Part shown: positions 50,296 to 60,026 of the stretch, piece after piece
Layout: each line of letters opens with the position of its first letter
How positions within the stretch are numbered: the first letter of the stretch is position 1
NCBI RefSeq assembly: GCF_000411455.1
Contig: NZ_KE150458.1
Location: 756,876-820,875 of the forward strand
Direction: 5' to 3'
Origin: Microbacterium sp. oral taxon 186 str. F0373
GTDB lineage: Bacteria; Actinomycetota; Actinomycetes; Actinomycetales; Microbacteriaceae
Length of the DNA stretch: 64,000 nt
Translations under genes and position numbers: made by a program
The notes under the pieces: model-generated
Seen by the model: the letters and a program-made list of their open reading frames with translations, nothing else
What the model was told of the DNA's origin: nothing
Databases searched by the model: none

Positions 50296-52284
50296 TCAGC
50301 GAGCCGGCAGGTGACGCGACCACCATTCGAGGACCGCGTCGAATCTCTCCACCCGGTGACGCGGCCGGCCCGACCGCGTCAGTTCGTGGTTCTCCCCCGG
50401 GAAGATGAGCATCTCGGCTTCCGTCCCCTGCCGCTTCAGCGCCGCGTAGTAGCGGGTCGCCTGCTCAAGGGGGCACCGGAAGTCCAGCTCGGAGTGCATG
50501 ACCAGGGTCGGCGTCCGCACGGACCGAACGACGGCCATCGGGCTCTGGCGCGCCATGTCGTCGGGCTCCGTGCCGACGTACTCATCACCGAAGAACGAGC
50601 CGATGTCGCTGGTGCCCTGGAAACTCACCGGGTCGAGGAAGCCGCGCTCGACGATGGCGCCGGCGAACCGGTGGTCGTGCGCGATGGTCCACGCGGTGAG
50701 ATACCCGCCGTACGAACCGCCCTGGATGCCGACGCGTGCGCCGTCCAGACGAGCATCGTCGTCCACGACGCCGTCGAGGAAATCGAGGACGTCGGCCATG
50801 TCGACGGTGCCCATGGCGCCACGGATGCTCCGTCCGTGCGCCCGACCGTATCCGGCGCTCCCCCGCGGGTTGCAGTACACAACGGCGTACCCGGCATCGA
50901 CGAGGACCTGCGTCTCATCGAACAGATGTATGCCGTACGACGCATGCGGGCCGCCGTGGATCTGCAAGATCACCGGGAAGGGGCCCTCGCCCGCGGGAAC
51001 GGCCACCCAGCCGTGCACAGGGTAGCCGTCGCGGGCGACAATCTCACGCTCCTCCGGCCGCGCGAGGACATGCGCGGCGGCGGCCTCCCCGAACGTGGTG
51101 AGCGGCCCGGCGCCGAGCAGCGACAGCTCACCGAGGCTGCGAGGCGTCGCGTGCGAGAACACCACGCGCTCCCCCGCCGCGGCGTGTCCGCCCACCTCGA
51201 TGTCGCCGTCGACGAGCGCGTGGACGCTCCCGTCGCGCGTGACACGCAGCAGTTCCACCCGTCCGCGAGTGCGGTTCTGGACGAGGAAATCATCTCCGAG
51301 CGGCGTGATGTGGGAGCCCACTTCGCCGAGGTCGACGGTGTCGGGGTCGGTCAGCGCGCGCGGCGCGGGCGCAGACAGCGGTCCCTCGAGGACGTAGAGC
51401 GCGACGTCCGGAGCGATGAAATCGATGCCGGACTCCCCCGGTCGCGACGCCAGGACGGCGACCGTTCCGTCGTGAGCGACGCTCACGTCGTCGATCGAGT
51501 ACCCCGCGCCGCGAGCGAGCACCTCGATCGTGGCCGAGCCGTCGACGGCAACGGCGACGAGCGGCGTCCGCAGATCGCGGCGATCGTCTTCGATCTCGTC
51601 GAGGACTGTCAGCACGTGAGCGCCGTCGGCCGTGAACACGACGCCGTGATGCGACACGGCGCCGGCGGTGAGCGCCATCGCCTCCGCAGCGACGCGCGGC
51701 GCCTTGCCGGCCTCGCCCGTTGCCGTCGGCGCCGGCGCATAGAACGGCTCCGCACCGGTGTCGGGGACGTCGATGATGAACAGATGCGACGGCCGGTCGG
51801 CGATGTAGCCGAGACCGTTGGCGTGCCAGCGGATCCCGGTGATGCGCCGCGGCGACTCCGCCTCGGCCGGGCGGCCCTCCACGGTGCCGTAACGCCCCTG
51901 CTCGAGGACCCGTGCCGTGAACGCGATACGTCCCCCATCGGGCGACCACGCGAACGACCCCACGCCGCCGCGGGCCTCGGTCGCCTGCACCGGCTCGCCA
52001 CCGGATGCCGGGATCACGAAGATCTGCGAGGTTCCGTCGGCGTCCGCGCGCACGAAAGCGACGCGCTCACCGTCGGGTGATACCTGCGGCGACGAGTCCG
52101 ACACCCCACGCGTCAGGCGACGGGGCGCACCGTCCGGCAGATCGATCCGCCAGATCTGACCGACGTTGCGGTCGGCGCCGAGGTCGGGACGCGACGTTGC
52201 GAAGACGGTGAACGAGCCATCGGGGGCGATGCTGGGGCGTCCAACGCTGGTGAGGGATGCGATGTCGACGGGACGCATGCTCAC
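50296..52284 (-). CDS. S9 family serine peptidase (prolyl oligopeptidase type)
   Basis: 662 aa. N-terminal beta-propeller with TolB/WD40-like blades (residues 1-400; repeats such as FAWSPDGGRIAF), then an alpha/beta-hydrolase domain with nucleophile Ser524 in GGSYGGYLTAW and His near the end (FPGENHELTRSG). No signal peptide, so cytosolic; acylaminoacyl or dipeptidyl peptidase activity is likely. Overlaps the SDR gene by 4 nt (ATGA), hence probably one transcript. Confidence 0.88.
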   Translation of the reverse strand: MSMRPVDIASLTSVGRPSIAPDGSFTVFATSRPDLGADRNVGQIWRIDLPDGAPRRLTRGVSDSSPQVSPDGERVAFVRADADGTSQIFVIPASGGEPVQATEARGGVGSFAWSPDGGRIAFTARVLEQGRYGTVEGRPAEAESPRRITGIRWHANGLGYIADRPSHLFIIDVPDTGAEPFYAPAPTATGEAGKAPRVAAEAMALTAGAVSHHGVVFTADGAHVLTVLDEIEDDRRDLRTPLVAVAVDGSATIEVLARGAGYSIDDVSVAHDGTVAVLASRPGESGIDFIAPDVALYVLEGPLSAPAPRALTDPDTVDLGEVGSHITPLGDDFLVQNRTRGRVELLRVTRDGSVHALVDGDIEVGGHAAAGERVVFSHATPRSLGELSLLGAGPLTTFGEAAAAHVLARPEEREIVARDGYPVHGWVAVPAGEGPFPVILQIHGGPHASYGIHLFDETQVLVDAGYAVVYCNPRGSAGYGRAHGRSIRGAMGTVDMADVLDFLDGVVDDDARLDGARVGIQGGSYGGYLTAWTIAHDHRFAGAIVERGFLDPVSFQGTSDIGSFFGDEYVGTEPDDMARQSPMAVVRSVRTPTLVMHSELDFRCPLEQATRYYAALKRQGTEAEMLIFPGENHELTRSGRPRHRVERFDAVLEWWSRHLPAR

Positions 52285-53045
52285 TCGCCGCCGAACGAAC
52301 TCACGTCTCCGACGAGACGCGTGTTGTCGTCCGGAATCGGCTCGACCGCGGCGAGGGCCACCTCGGCGGCGAACTCGGAGACGTTGTACAGCTTGCCGGC
52401 CGACTCCCGGCGATCGGCGATCGCGCCGGGGTTGGCGCGCTCGAGCAGCGTTGCCGTGATCGTGCCCTCGATCATGTCGCCGGAAACGACCACGAAATCG
52501 ATGCCCTCCGCCGCCAGGGCGGGGATCCGCTCGCGCAGCGCGTCCTCACCGGCGCGCTTGGACAACGCGACCGGCTCGTACTCGGGCATCGTGGGCGTCG
52601 TGCGGATGAAGTGGGCCTGGTGGCTCGTGACGAAGACCACCCGAGAGCCGTCGTGCAGCAGGGGCAGCGCCGCGTCGAGGACTCCCAGCTGGGCGTCGCG
52701 GTTGAGGACGAGCGCATAGTTGGCACCCATCCCGCTCTCCATGCCGCCGGACGCGTTGAGGACGAGCAGATCGAGAGCTCCGAACGTCTCCTTGACGGCT
52801 TCCATCATCGCCGCCACCGAACCGGCATCGGTCAGATCGGCGCCGACGACCAGCACCTCGACACCGAGTTCCCGCAGCTCGGCAGCGAGCTTCTCGGCCC
52901 GCGGCGCCTTGTTGCGGAAGTTGATGACGACGTTCGCGCCGCCCTCGGCGAGGTAGCGAGCCGTGTCGGCACCGATGCCGCGCGAAGATCCGGTGACGAG
53001 GGCCGTCCGTCCGGCGAGCGAGCCGGCGGGGATGGGCTGGGACAT
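52281..53045 (-). CDS. SDR family oxidoreductase, atypical active site
   Basis: 254 aa Rossmann protein with cofactor motif TGSSRGIG (about residues 16-23) and NFRN suggesting NADP(H). The usual YxxxK pair is not seen; the region reads EYEPVALSK, so Tyr and Lys are seven apart. The enzyme may be a variant or have altered chemistry. ATG 53045 has GCAGGAG about 6 nt upstream. Leads the peptidase gene. Confidence 0.8.
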   Translation of the reverse strand: MSQPIPAGSLAGRTALVTGSSRGIGADTARYLAEGGANVVINFRNKAPRAEKLAAELRELGVEVLVVGADLTDAGSVAAMMEAVKETFGALDLLVLNASGGMESGMGANYALVLNRDAQLGVLDAALPLLHDGSRVVFVTSHQAHFIRTTPTMPEYEPVALSKRAGEDALRERIPALAAEGIDFVVVSGDMIEGTITATLLERANPGAIADRRESAGKLYNVSEFAAEVALAAVEPIPDDNTRLVGDVSSFGGE

Positions 53046-53162
53046 GATTGCTCCTGCAAGAAGACGGATGCCGGGCGGGTGTCGCCGCAGCCTTCTCGAC
53101 ACTATCAACCGGTGCCCGACGAACACCCGGCGGCTGGGCACCGCATCGAGACGGCCGGGTGT

Positions 53163-53168
53163 TAGGGT
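53163..53168 (+). promoter_or_regulatory. -10 element TAGGGT of the nfeD-SPFH operon
   Basis: TAGGGT lies 28 nt before the nfeD ATG, leaving GAAGGGA in the leader as ribosome site. The 151-nt gap is divergent from the SDR gene and holds nothing else evident. Confidence 0.4.
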
Positions 53169-53196
53169 TCGAACAAGACCCACGAAGGGAGCGCGC

Positions 53197-53709
53197 ATGC
53201 TGCCCGATCTCACGCAATATCTCTGGATCGCCTGGATCGTGCTCGCCGTGGTCTTCGTGATCATCGAACTGCTGACCCTCGAGTTCACCTTCCTCATGCT
53301 CGCCGCCGGCGCGGTCATCGGCGGCCTCGGCGTGAACCTGCTCGGCGGCCCCTGGTGGCTTCAGATACTCATCGCCGCTGCCGTGTCTGCACTGCTGCTG
53401 TTCACGATCCGCCCGCTCCTGCTCACCGCGCTGCGCCGATCGAGCCAGCCGCACCCGACGAACGTCGACGCGCTGTACGGCATGGCCGCACGTGTGACGG
53501 CGCCCTTCGTCGATGGTCGCGGCTTCGTCCGTCTCGACAACGGCGAGCAGTGGACGGCAGAGCTCGCTCCGGCGGCGCCCGCACTGTCTCCGGGCGAGCG
53601 GGCGGTGGTCACTGCGGTGCGCGGCGCCACGGTCGAAGTCGCGCCTGCCCCCTCCTTCCCCGCCTCCGGCTCCCCGGCGGCCGACTCTCCCGAAAGGAGC
53701 ACCGACTGA
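53197..53709 (+). CDS. NfeD-like membrane protein
   Basis: 170 aa: three membrane helices (about 8-78) followed by an OB-fold domain (GMAARVTAPFVDGRGFVRLDNGEQW). Short NfeD proteins pair with SPFH/stomatin proteins, as here, where the next gene starts in its stop codon (TGATG). Role in membrane microdomains is inferred from the family. Confidence 0.88.
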   Translation: MLPDLTQYLWIAWIVLAVVFVIIELLTLEFTFLMLAAGAVIGGLGVNLLGGPWWLQILIAAAVSALLLFTIRPLLLTALRRSSQPHPTNVDALYGMAARVTAPFVDGRGFVRLDNGEQWTAELAPAAPALSPGERAVVTAVRGATVEVAPAPSFPASGSPAADSPERSTD

Positions 53710-54668
53710 TGGTCGACGTCGGAGCGTTCGTGGGTCAGATCTTCGTGATCGTCCTGCTCGTCGTAGTCGCGATCTTCGTGATCGTGGTCCTCTTCCGATC
53801 CATTCGGATCATCCCGCAGGCCTACACCGGCGTCGTGGAGCGGCTGGGCCGCTATCAGCGCACCCTCTCCCCCGGACTCAACATCCTGGTGCCGTTCATC
53901 GACCGCCTGCGTCCCCTGGTCGACATGCGCGAGCAGGTGGTCTCCTTCCCGCCGCAGCCCGTCATCACCGAGGACAACCTCGTCGTCTCGATCGATACGG
54001 TCGTCTACTTCCAGGTGACCGACGCGCGCGCCGCGACATACGAGATCGCCAACTACCTGTCGGCCGTCGAACAGCTCACGACGACCACGCTCCGCAACGT
54101 CGTCGGCGGTCTCAATCTGGAAGAGGCGCTCACGAGTCGGGACAACATCAACGGACAGCTGCGCGTCGTCCTCGATGAGGCGACAGGCAAGTGGGGCCTG
54201 CGGGTGTCCCGCGTCGAGCTGAAGGCCATCGACCCGCCCCACTCCATCCAGGACTCGATGGAGAAGCAGATGAGAGCCGAGCGCGAGCGTCGCGCGACCA
54301 TCCTGACCGCCGAGGGATCGAAGCAGTCGCAGATCCTGGAGGCGGAGGGACGCCGTCAGGCGGCGATCCTGGGCGCAGAGGGCGACAAGCAGGCCGCGAT
54401 CCTCCGTGCCGAGGGCGAGGCCGCCGCGATCCAGAACGTCTTCTCCGCGATCCACGCGGGCCGCCCCGACGACAAGCTCCTCGCGTACCAGTACCTGCAG
54501 ACCCTGCCAAAGATCAGCGACAGCTCGTCGAGCAAGCTGTGGATCATCCCCAGCGAGTTCACGGAGGCGATGAAGGGTCTCGGAAGCGCGTTCGCCGCAC
54601 GCACGGATGCCGGCGACGCACCGAGGCCGCCCGCGACGACGGCCACGCCTCCCGCTGATCCCTCGTGA
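53709..54668 (+). CDS. SPFH/Band 7 (stomatin-like) protein
   Basis: 319 aa. N-terminal membrane helix (about residues 7-30), SPFH domain from IIPQAYTGVVERLGRYQRTL to about residue 200, then an Ala/Glu-rich coiled coil with repeated AEG units (TAEGSKQSQILEAEGRRQA) and a disordered tail. Forms membrane-bound oligomeric scaffolds with NfeD. ATG shares a base with the NfeD stop. Followed by a 4-nt overlap with the phosphodiesterase gene. Confidence 0.9.
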   Translation: MVDVGAFVGQIFVIVLLVVVAIFVIVVLFRSIRIIPQAYTGVVERLGRYQRTLSPGLNILVPFIDRLRPLVDMREQVVSFPPQPVITEDNLVVSIDTVVYFQVTDARAATYEIANYLSAVEQLTTTTLRNVVGGLNLEEALTSRDNINGQLRVVLDEATGKWGLRVSRVELKAIDPPHSIQDSMEKQMRAERERRATILTAEGSKQSQILEAEGRRQAAILGAEGDKQAAILRAEGEAAAIQNVFSAIHAGRPDDKLLAYQYLQTLPKISDSSSSKLWIIPSEFTEAMKGLGSAFAARTDAGDAPRPPATTATPPADPS

Positions 54669-55438
54669 GCCACCCGTGGTTCGCCGCCACGGCGGCTCCG
54701 CGTGTGCTGGCTCATCGCGGATACGTTCCCCACGACTCGGAGGGCATCGTCGAGAACTCGGTCGCTGCCTTCGCTGCCGCGCACGCGATCGGTGCGAGAT
54801 ATGTGGAGTCGGACTGCCATCTGACCGCCGACGGCGTCGTGGTCTTCTTCCACGATGACGACCTGCGCCGGGTGACCGGTGACCCCCGGAAGCTCTCAGC
54901 CGTGCGTCATGACGAGCTCGCGGAGATCATGGCCGACCGCGGCGGTCTCGCGACCGCCGCGGACACGATCGAGGCGTTTCCGACGCTGCGCTTCAACATC
55001 GACGTCAAGTCGGCCGATGCCGCTCATCCCCTGGGCCGCGTGGTCGCCGGGCACGCGGATCGCGTGCTGGTCACGAGTTTCTCGGACGCGCGCCGCAGGC
55101 GAGCGCTCGATGCGGCACGTCATCTCGGCGGCGAACCGGCGACCTCGGCCGGCCGCGAGACCATCGCGAGACTGCTGGCTGCCGTCTCGACGGGATCGAG
55201 CGCTCTGGTCAGACGGGTGCTCCGCGGCGTGGATGCCGTGCAGATCCCCGAGCGTCAGGGACCGATCCGCATCGTCACGCCGCGCCTGCTGCAGCTGGTG
55301 CACGACGCCGGCGTCGAGGTGCACGTGTGGACCGTGAACGACCGAGACGACATGGATCGCCTTCTGGCGCTGGGCGTCGACGGTCTCGTCACCGATCGTG
55401 CCGACCTCGCGCTGACCGCCACCGCGTCGCGCCCCTGA
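54665..55438 (+). CDS. glycerophosphodiester phosphodiesterase
   Basis: 257 aa TIM barrel. HRGY gives His17; Glu48 and Asp50 (ESD) bind metal; His63 is in FFHDDDL. All family residues are present and there is no signal peptide, so a cytosolic GDPD producing glycerol 3-phosphate from glycerophosphodiesters. GTG start overlapping the SPFH gene (GTGA). Confidence 0.9.
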   Translation: MSHPWFAATAAPRVLAHRGYVPHDSEGIVENSVAAFAAAHAIGARYVESDCHLTADGVVVFFHDDDLRRVTGDPRKLSAVRHDELAEIMADRGGLATAADTIEAFPTLRFNIDVKSADAAHPLGRVVAGHADRVLVTSFSDARRRRALDAARHLGGEPATSAGRETIARLLAAVSTGSSALVRRVLRGVDAVQIPERQGPIRIVTPRLLQLVHDAGVEVHVWTVNDRDDMDRLLALGVDGLVTDRADLALTATASRP

Positions 55439-55485
55439 TCAGGGCTGGGGATCCCCTGTGAAAGGGTGATATTGCACGGTCGTTC

Positions 55486-55511
55486 GGATGAGGCACACAG
55501 GTGCGCACGTT
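55486..55511 (+). promoter_or_regulatory. possible SigR-like promoter of rbpA
   Basis: GGATG (55486-55490), 18 bases, then GTT (55509-55511) resembles the GGAAT-N18-GTT promoter of SigR/SigH, which drives rbpA in Streptomyces. The -35 match is only partial; TATACC at 55511-55516 could instead be a housekeeping -10. Confidence 0.3.
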
Positions 55512-55539
55512 ATACCTGAGACGACGAGAGGACCACACA

Positions 55540-55914
55540 ATGGCAGATCGCAGCCTGCGCGGCATCCGACTCGGCGCCTCGAGCCTACAGAGCGAAGAAG
55601 GCGTCGTGTTCCATGAGCGCGCCAACCACACCTATGTCTGCACGCAGTGCGGACGCGAGACCGTGATGACCTTTGCAGCCGATGCCGAGCTTCCCGACGC
55701 CTGGGAGTGCCGCACGTGCGGCGCCGAGGCCGTGCTCCGCGTGGGCGATTCGGTTGTCGAGGTCGACCACTCCGGGGACAAGGCTCCCCGCACCCACTGG
55801 GACATGCTGCTGGAGCGTCGTACCGTTCCCGAGCTGGAGGAGCTGCTCGAAGAGCGCCTCTCCCTGCTGCGCGCCCGTCGCGGCGCCGCGGACGACTCCC
55901 GCCTGAGCGCCTGA
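55540..55914 (+). CDS. rbpA: RNA polymerase-binding protein RbpA
   Basis: 124 aa actinobacterial transcription activator that binds sigma and core RNA polymerase and stabilises open complexes. N-terminal basic segment (LRGIRLGASSLQSEEG), zinc-like core with CTQCGRE and CRTCGAE, then the sigma-interacting helix RTHWDMLLERRTVPELEELLEERL. ATG 55540 has GAGAGGA about 8 nt upstream. Confidence 0.93.
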   Translation: MADRSLRGIRLGASSLQSEEGVVFHERANHTYVCTQCGRETVMTFAADAELPDAWECRTCGAEAVLRVGDSVVEVDHSGDKAPRTHWDMLLERRTVPELEELLEERLSLLRARRGAADDSRLSA

Positions 55915-55917
55915 CGC

Positions 55918-57522
55918 TCACTCCCCCGCTTCGACGCCGGCCCCTTCGGGGGTCGGCGTCTTCGGCGTGCGCGCGCGACGGCGGACGATGAGGCCGACCA
56001 GGGCGAGCGCCACCACACTGCCCCACCCGAGCAGGGTCTGGATGGCGTCGCCCAGAAGGATGCCGGGGGTCAGACCGGTGCGCAGCGGCACGTCGGTGAC
56101 CATCGCACCGGGCTCGTCGGCGGGCAGCGCATCGATCGTGCGGCCGTCGGGTCCGATGACCTGACTGGTGCCGACGGTCGACAGGTTGACGACGGCGCGG
56201 CCGGTCTCCACGGCACGAATACGGGCGAACGCGAGTTGCTGCAGGTTCTCGTCGGTTCCGCGGAAGTCGGCGTTGTTCGTCTGGAACATATAGACCTGGG
56301 CCCCGGACAGGGCGCCCTCGCGGATGACATCGTCGTAGATCACGTCGAAGCAGATGGCGAGCCCGACGCCCACTCCGTTCACGTCGAACATCGGCGTCGT
56401 CGTCCCCGGCGTGTACTCGCGCTGGATGAGGCCGATGAGATCCGGGGCGAGCATGCTGTAGAACCAACGGTCCGGTACGTACTCGCCGAACGGAACCGGG
56501 TGGCGCTTGTCATACAGCGCCGTCGGGTTCTGCCCCCCGGCCTTCCACAGCAGCGAGGAGTTGAAGTACTGGTCGCCGCGTTGAGTGACGCCGCTGACCA
56601 GCAGCGGTGCGCCGACACGGTCTGCCAGCGCGTCCAGGGCTGTGCGCACCGACGTGTTCGACAGCGGGTCGGCATCGATCCCGCCCTCCGGCCAGAGCAG
56701 CAGATCGATGTCGCGGTCTTCGATGGGCCGCGTCGCCGCAAGCTGCGCGCGGAACACGTCGTAGGCGGCACGCTGATCGAAGTAACCGGCGGGCCCGTTG
56801 CCTTGCACGGCACCCACGCGGATACTGCCGGCATCCGACGTCGGAAAGGCGGGAAGAAGAAACAGCACCAGGACGGTGATTCCCGCGGGCAGTATCCGCA
56901 GCGCTGCCGCGGGCACACCGCGGGCCCGTCCGAGCCGCGCCGCCTCGATCGCTGCGGCGCAGGCGAACACGATCAGGAACGACAGACCGCTCATCCCCGT
57001 CCACGACGTGACGTGCACGAGCGGCGAGTCCGCCTGCGTCACGGCGATGCGGGTCCAGGGGAAGCCTCCGTAGGGGAACGTGCCCTGGAGTTCTTCCCGC
57101 GACACCCACAACCCCGCCACGAGAGCCGGCAGCACGAGGAGGCGTCCCGCGGTGCCGGGTGCCCAGCGAGGCAGCCATCGATAGGCCCAGGCGATGGGAA
57201 TGGCCATGACCGCCGTCAGCAGCGACTCCAGCGTCGACAGCGCGATCCACGGCACCGGCCCGAGATAGCGGGCCGTGAAGGAGAAGTTCACGAAGAACAG
57301 GCCGACGCCGAAAAGGAGTCCGACCGTGAACGCGCCGCCGGTGCGCCGTCCGATGAGCGTCAGCAGCCCCAGCGGTACGGCGACGAAGACCACGGGCCAC
57401 CACGACATCGCGGGAAACGCGAGCGTGAGCACCAGCCCCGCGGCCGTCGCGACGACGCCCGCCGCCCACAGCGGAAGAAGGGGTCGTACCCGCGGGGCGG
57501 CAAGATGGAGTCGTTCGGGCAC
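55918..57522 (-). CDS. lnt: apolipoprotein N-acyltransferase
   Basis: 534 aa. About six N-terminal membrane helices (residues 10-215), an exterior nitrilase domain with triad Glu279 (WPEGG), Lys339 (DKRHPVPFGEY) and Cys391 (AICFDVIYD), and a last membrane helix. Adds the third acyl chain to lipoproteins. Together with lgt elsewhere in the window it indicates triacylated lipoproteins. Confidence 0.92.
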   Translation of the reverse strand: MPERLHLAAPRVRPLLPLWAAGVVATAAGLVLTLAFPAMSWWPVVFVAVPLGLLTLIGRRTGGAFTVGLLFGVGLFFVNFSFTARYLGPVPWIALSTLESLLTAVMAIPIAWAYRWLPRWAPGTAGRLLVLPALVAGLWVSREELQGTFPYGGFPWTRIAVTQADSPLVHVTSWTGMSGLSFLIVFACAAAIEAARLGRARGVPAAALRILPAGITVLVLFLLPAFPTSDAGSIRVGAVQGNGPAGYFDQRAAYDVFRAQLAATRPIEDRDIDLLLWPEGGIDADPLSNTSVRTALDALADRVGAPLLVSGVTQRGDQYFNSSLLWKAGGQNPTALYDKRHPVPFGEYVPDRWFYSMLAPDLIGLIQREYTPGTTTPMFDVNGVGVGLAICFDVIYDDVIREGALSGAQVYMFQTNNADFRGTDENLQQLAFARIRAVETGRAVVNLSTVGTSQVIGPDGRTIDALPADEPGAMVTDVPLRTGLTPGILLGDAIQTLLGWGSVVALALVGLIVRRRARTPKTPTPEGAGVEAGE

Positions 57523-57545
57523 GGATCGAGCCTAGGCGAGCCGAT

Positions 57546-60026
57546 TCAGTACGAGCCGTACGCGACGATCCCGCGTCGAACGGCATCGAGGGCGGCGCGT
57601 GCCGTCGTGGCGAGCGGTGCGTCGGCGACCATCGACAGCTGGTCGAGGAGGTCTATGGTCTGCTTCGTCCAGCGTACGAAGTCGCCCGCGGCGAGATCTG
57701 CCTCCTGCAGCACACGGTCGAGCGAAGCCCCGCGCGCCCAGGAGTGCATGGCCTGGGCGAGTCCGGTGGCCACCGGGGACGACCCCGGCAGGCGGTGGTC
57801 CTGTTCCAGATCGTCCAGTCGTGCCCACAGCTCCTGCGTCGCCGTCAGCGCCGCGCGGAACGCGCCCCGTGGAAGCCCGTGCTCACCGGGGCCGCTCTCG
57901 TCGCGACGCGGCTCATAGACGAGACAGCACGCGAGAGCGGAGAGGCCGGCCGGATCGAGGTCTTTCCAGATGCGGGTGCGCAGCGATTCCGCGACGAGGA
58001 GATCGCGCTCACCGTAGATTCGCTTCATCGTCGCGCCGGCCGCCGTCAGCGCGGTGGCTCCGTCGGCATCGACGTGCACATAGTTCAGCGCAGTGAGCAC
58101 GTCGACGACCCGGTCGAAGATGCGCGCGACCGTACCGGTACGCGTGTCGATCTGCTGACGCAGCTTGTCGGTGTGGCGCCGCAGCTTTCCGTAGCGTTCG
58201 GCCCATCGGGCGTGCTTCTCGCGGTCGGGGCAGCTCTGGCACGGATGCCGCTTGAGGCTCCGCCGCAGCGACTCGATGTGCTCCTGACGCTGCTGGCGCA
58301 CCTTCGGAGGGCCGGAGCGGTCACCCTTGCGTTCGAGGTCGCCGAGCTCGCGTCTCATGCGGGCGAACTCGGCGAAGTCGCCCCGATCGCACGCCATCGA
58401 CGCCGCATACCCGGCCAGGGAGACCTCGGCATCCTTGACTTCGCGCGCCAGCCCCACCACGGCGCGGTCGGCCTGGAACTGGGCGAACGACGACTCGAGG
58501 ATCTCGCGCGCTCGGGCACGACCGAACTGGTCGATGAGGTTCACCGCCATGTTGTACGTCGGGCGGAAGCTCGAGTTGAGCGGGTACGTGCGCCGCGAGG
58601 CCAGTGCCGCCACGGCCTGGGGATCGAGATTCTCACTCCACTGGATGACCGCGTGGCCTTCGACATCGATCCCGCGCCGCCCCGCACGCCCCGTCAGCTG
58701 CGTGTACTCGCCGGACGTGATGGCGACCCGCGCCTCACCGTTGAACTTCTCGAGCTTTTCGAGGACGACGGTGCGCGCCGGCATGTTGATGCCGAGCGCG
58801 AGCGTCTCGGTCGCGAAGACGACCTTGACGAGCTTGCGCTGGAAGAGCTCTTCGACGATCTCCTTGAACGCGGGGAGCAGGCCCGCGTGGTGGGCCGCGA
58901 CACCGCGTTCGAGGTTCTCCCGCCACTCCCAGAAGCCGAGCACGGCGAGATCCTCGTCGGGAAGCGTCAGCGTACGCTCGTCGACGATCCGGCGAATCTC
59001 ATCGCGCTCGTCGCGGTCGGTCAGGCGCACGCCGGAGCGTCGAACCTGCTGCACGGCGCCCTCGCAGCCCGCACGGCTGAAGATGAAAAAGATCGCGGGC
59101 AGGAGGTTCGCCCGCGCCAACAGCTCGACCACCTGTGGCCGATCGATGCGCTCGATGCGCTGCATATTTGCAGAGCGCAGCGGCCGCGTAGCCCCCTTCG
59201 GGGGCCGCGCGGCGCCGGATCGATCGGCCTGCGCCCGGTGACGGTGAGAGCGGTAATCCTGAGCCCGGCGATTGCTCTCGAACGTGGAGCCGCGCACCGA
59301 TCGCAGGCGCATGAGCTCCTGATTGACCTGCGCGGTCGCGATGCCGGCGCGATCGTCGAACAACGGCAGCAGATCGCCACGGACCAGCACATGCTGTTCG
59401 AGCGGAACGGGTCGGGTTTCGGAGACGATGACCGCCGTGTCACCACGCACGGTGTCGAGCCAGTCGCCGAACTCCTCGGCATTGGACACGGTGGCCGACA
59501 GCGACACGAGCTTCACACGCGGCGGCAGATGGATGATGACCTCCTCCCACACCGCGCCGCGGAACCGATCGGCGAGGTAGTGGACTTCGTCCATCACCAC
59601 GTAGCGCAGACCGCGCAGCGCCGGGGAGTCGGCGTAGAGCATGTTGCGGAGCACCTCGGTGGTCATCACGACGACGCGGGCGTTGCCGTTGATGTTCGTG
59701 TCGCCCGTGAGCAGGCCGACCTCGTCCTCGCCGTACACCTGCTGCAGCTCGCGGAACTTCTGGTTCGACAGCGCCTTCATCGGCGTCGTGTAGAAGGCCT
59801 TCTCGCCGGGCTCGCGCATGGCCAGATGCACGGCGAACTCGCCGACGATGGTCTTTCCCGCGCCGGTGGGCGCCGCGACCAACACGCTGCGTCCGTCCTC
59901 GAGGGCGTGACATCCCGCGATCTGGAAGGGGTCGAGGTCGAAGCGTTGGCCGTCGGCGAAGGAGGCCGTGATCGGATGCGCCTGGCGGGCCTGGGCCTGC
60001 GCGAAGCGGCTCGCGGGATCCGTCAC
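57546..60026 (-). CDS. helY: Ski2/Mtr4-like DEVH-box RNA helicase (HelY)
   Basis: 826 aa. Walker A AAPTGAGKT (residues 52-60), DEVHYL box, SLSATV motif III and QLTGRAGRRGID motif VI define an intact superfamily 2 helicase; a coiled-coil region with a CQSCPDREKH motif and the C-terminal DSHCT-like domain follow. Homologue of mycobacterial HelY, of unclear RNA role. GTG 60026 is chosen for the GTGA overlap with tatC; the frame continues open upstream only as a shadow of tatC. Confidence 0.9.
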   Translation of the reverse strand: MTDPASRFAQAQARQAHPITASFADGQRFDLDPFQIAGCHALEDGRSVLVAAPTGAGKTIVGEFAVHLAMREPGEKAFYTTPMKALSNQKFRELQQVYGEDEVGLLTGDTNINGNARVVVMTTEVLRNMLYADSPALRGLRYVVMDEVHYLADRFRGAVWEEVIIHLPPRVKLVSLSATVSNAEEFGDWLDTVRGDTAVIVSETRPVPLEQHVLVRGDLLPLFDDRAGIATAQVNQELMRLRSVRGSTFESNRRAQDYRSHRHRAQADRSGAARPPKGATRPLRSANMQRIERIDRPQVVELLARANLLPAIFFIFSRAGCEGAVQQVRRSGVRLTDRDERDEIRRIVDERTLTLPDEDLAVLGFWEWRENLERGVAAHHAGLLPAFKEIVEELFQRKLVKVVFATETLALGINMPARTVVLEKLEKFNGEARVAITSGEYTQLTGRAGRRGIDVEGHAVIQWSENLDPQAVAALASRRTYPLNSSFRPTYNMAVNLIDQFGRARAREILESSFAQFQADRAVVGLAREVKDAEVSLAGYAASMACDRGDFAEFARMRRELGDLERKGDRSGPPKVRQQRQEHIESLRRSLKRHPCQSCPDREKHARWAERYGKLRRHTDKLRQQIDTRTGTVARIFDRVVDVLTALNYVHVDADGATALTAAGATMKRIYGERDLLVAESLRTRIWKDLDPAGLSALACCLVYEPRRDESGPGEHGLPRGAFRAALTATQELWARLDDLEQDHRLPGSSPVATGLAQAMHSWARGASLDRVLQEADLAAGDFVRWTKQTIDLLDQLSMVADAPLATTARAALDAVRRGIVAYGSY

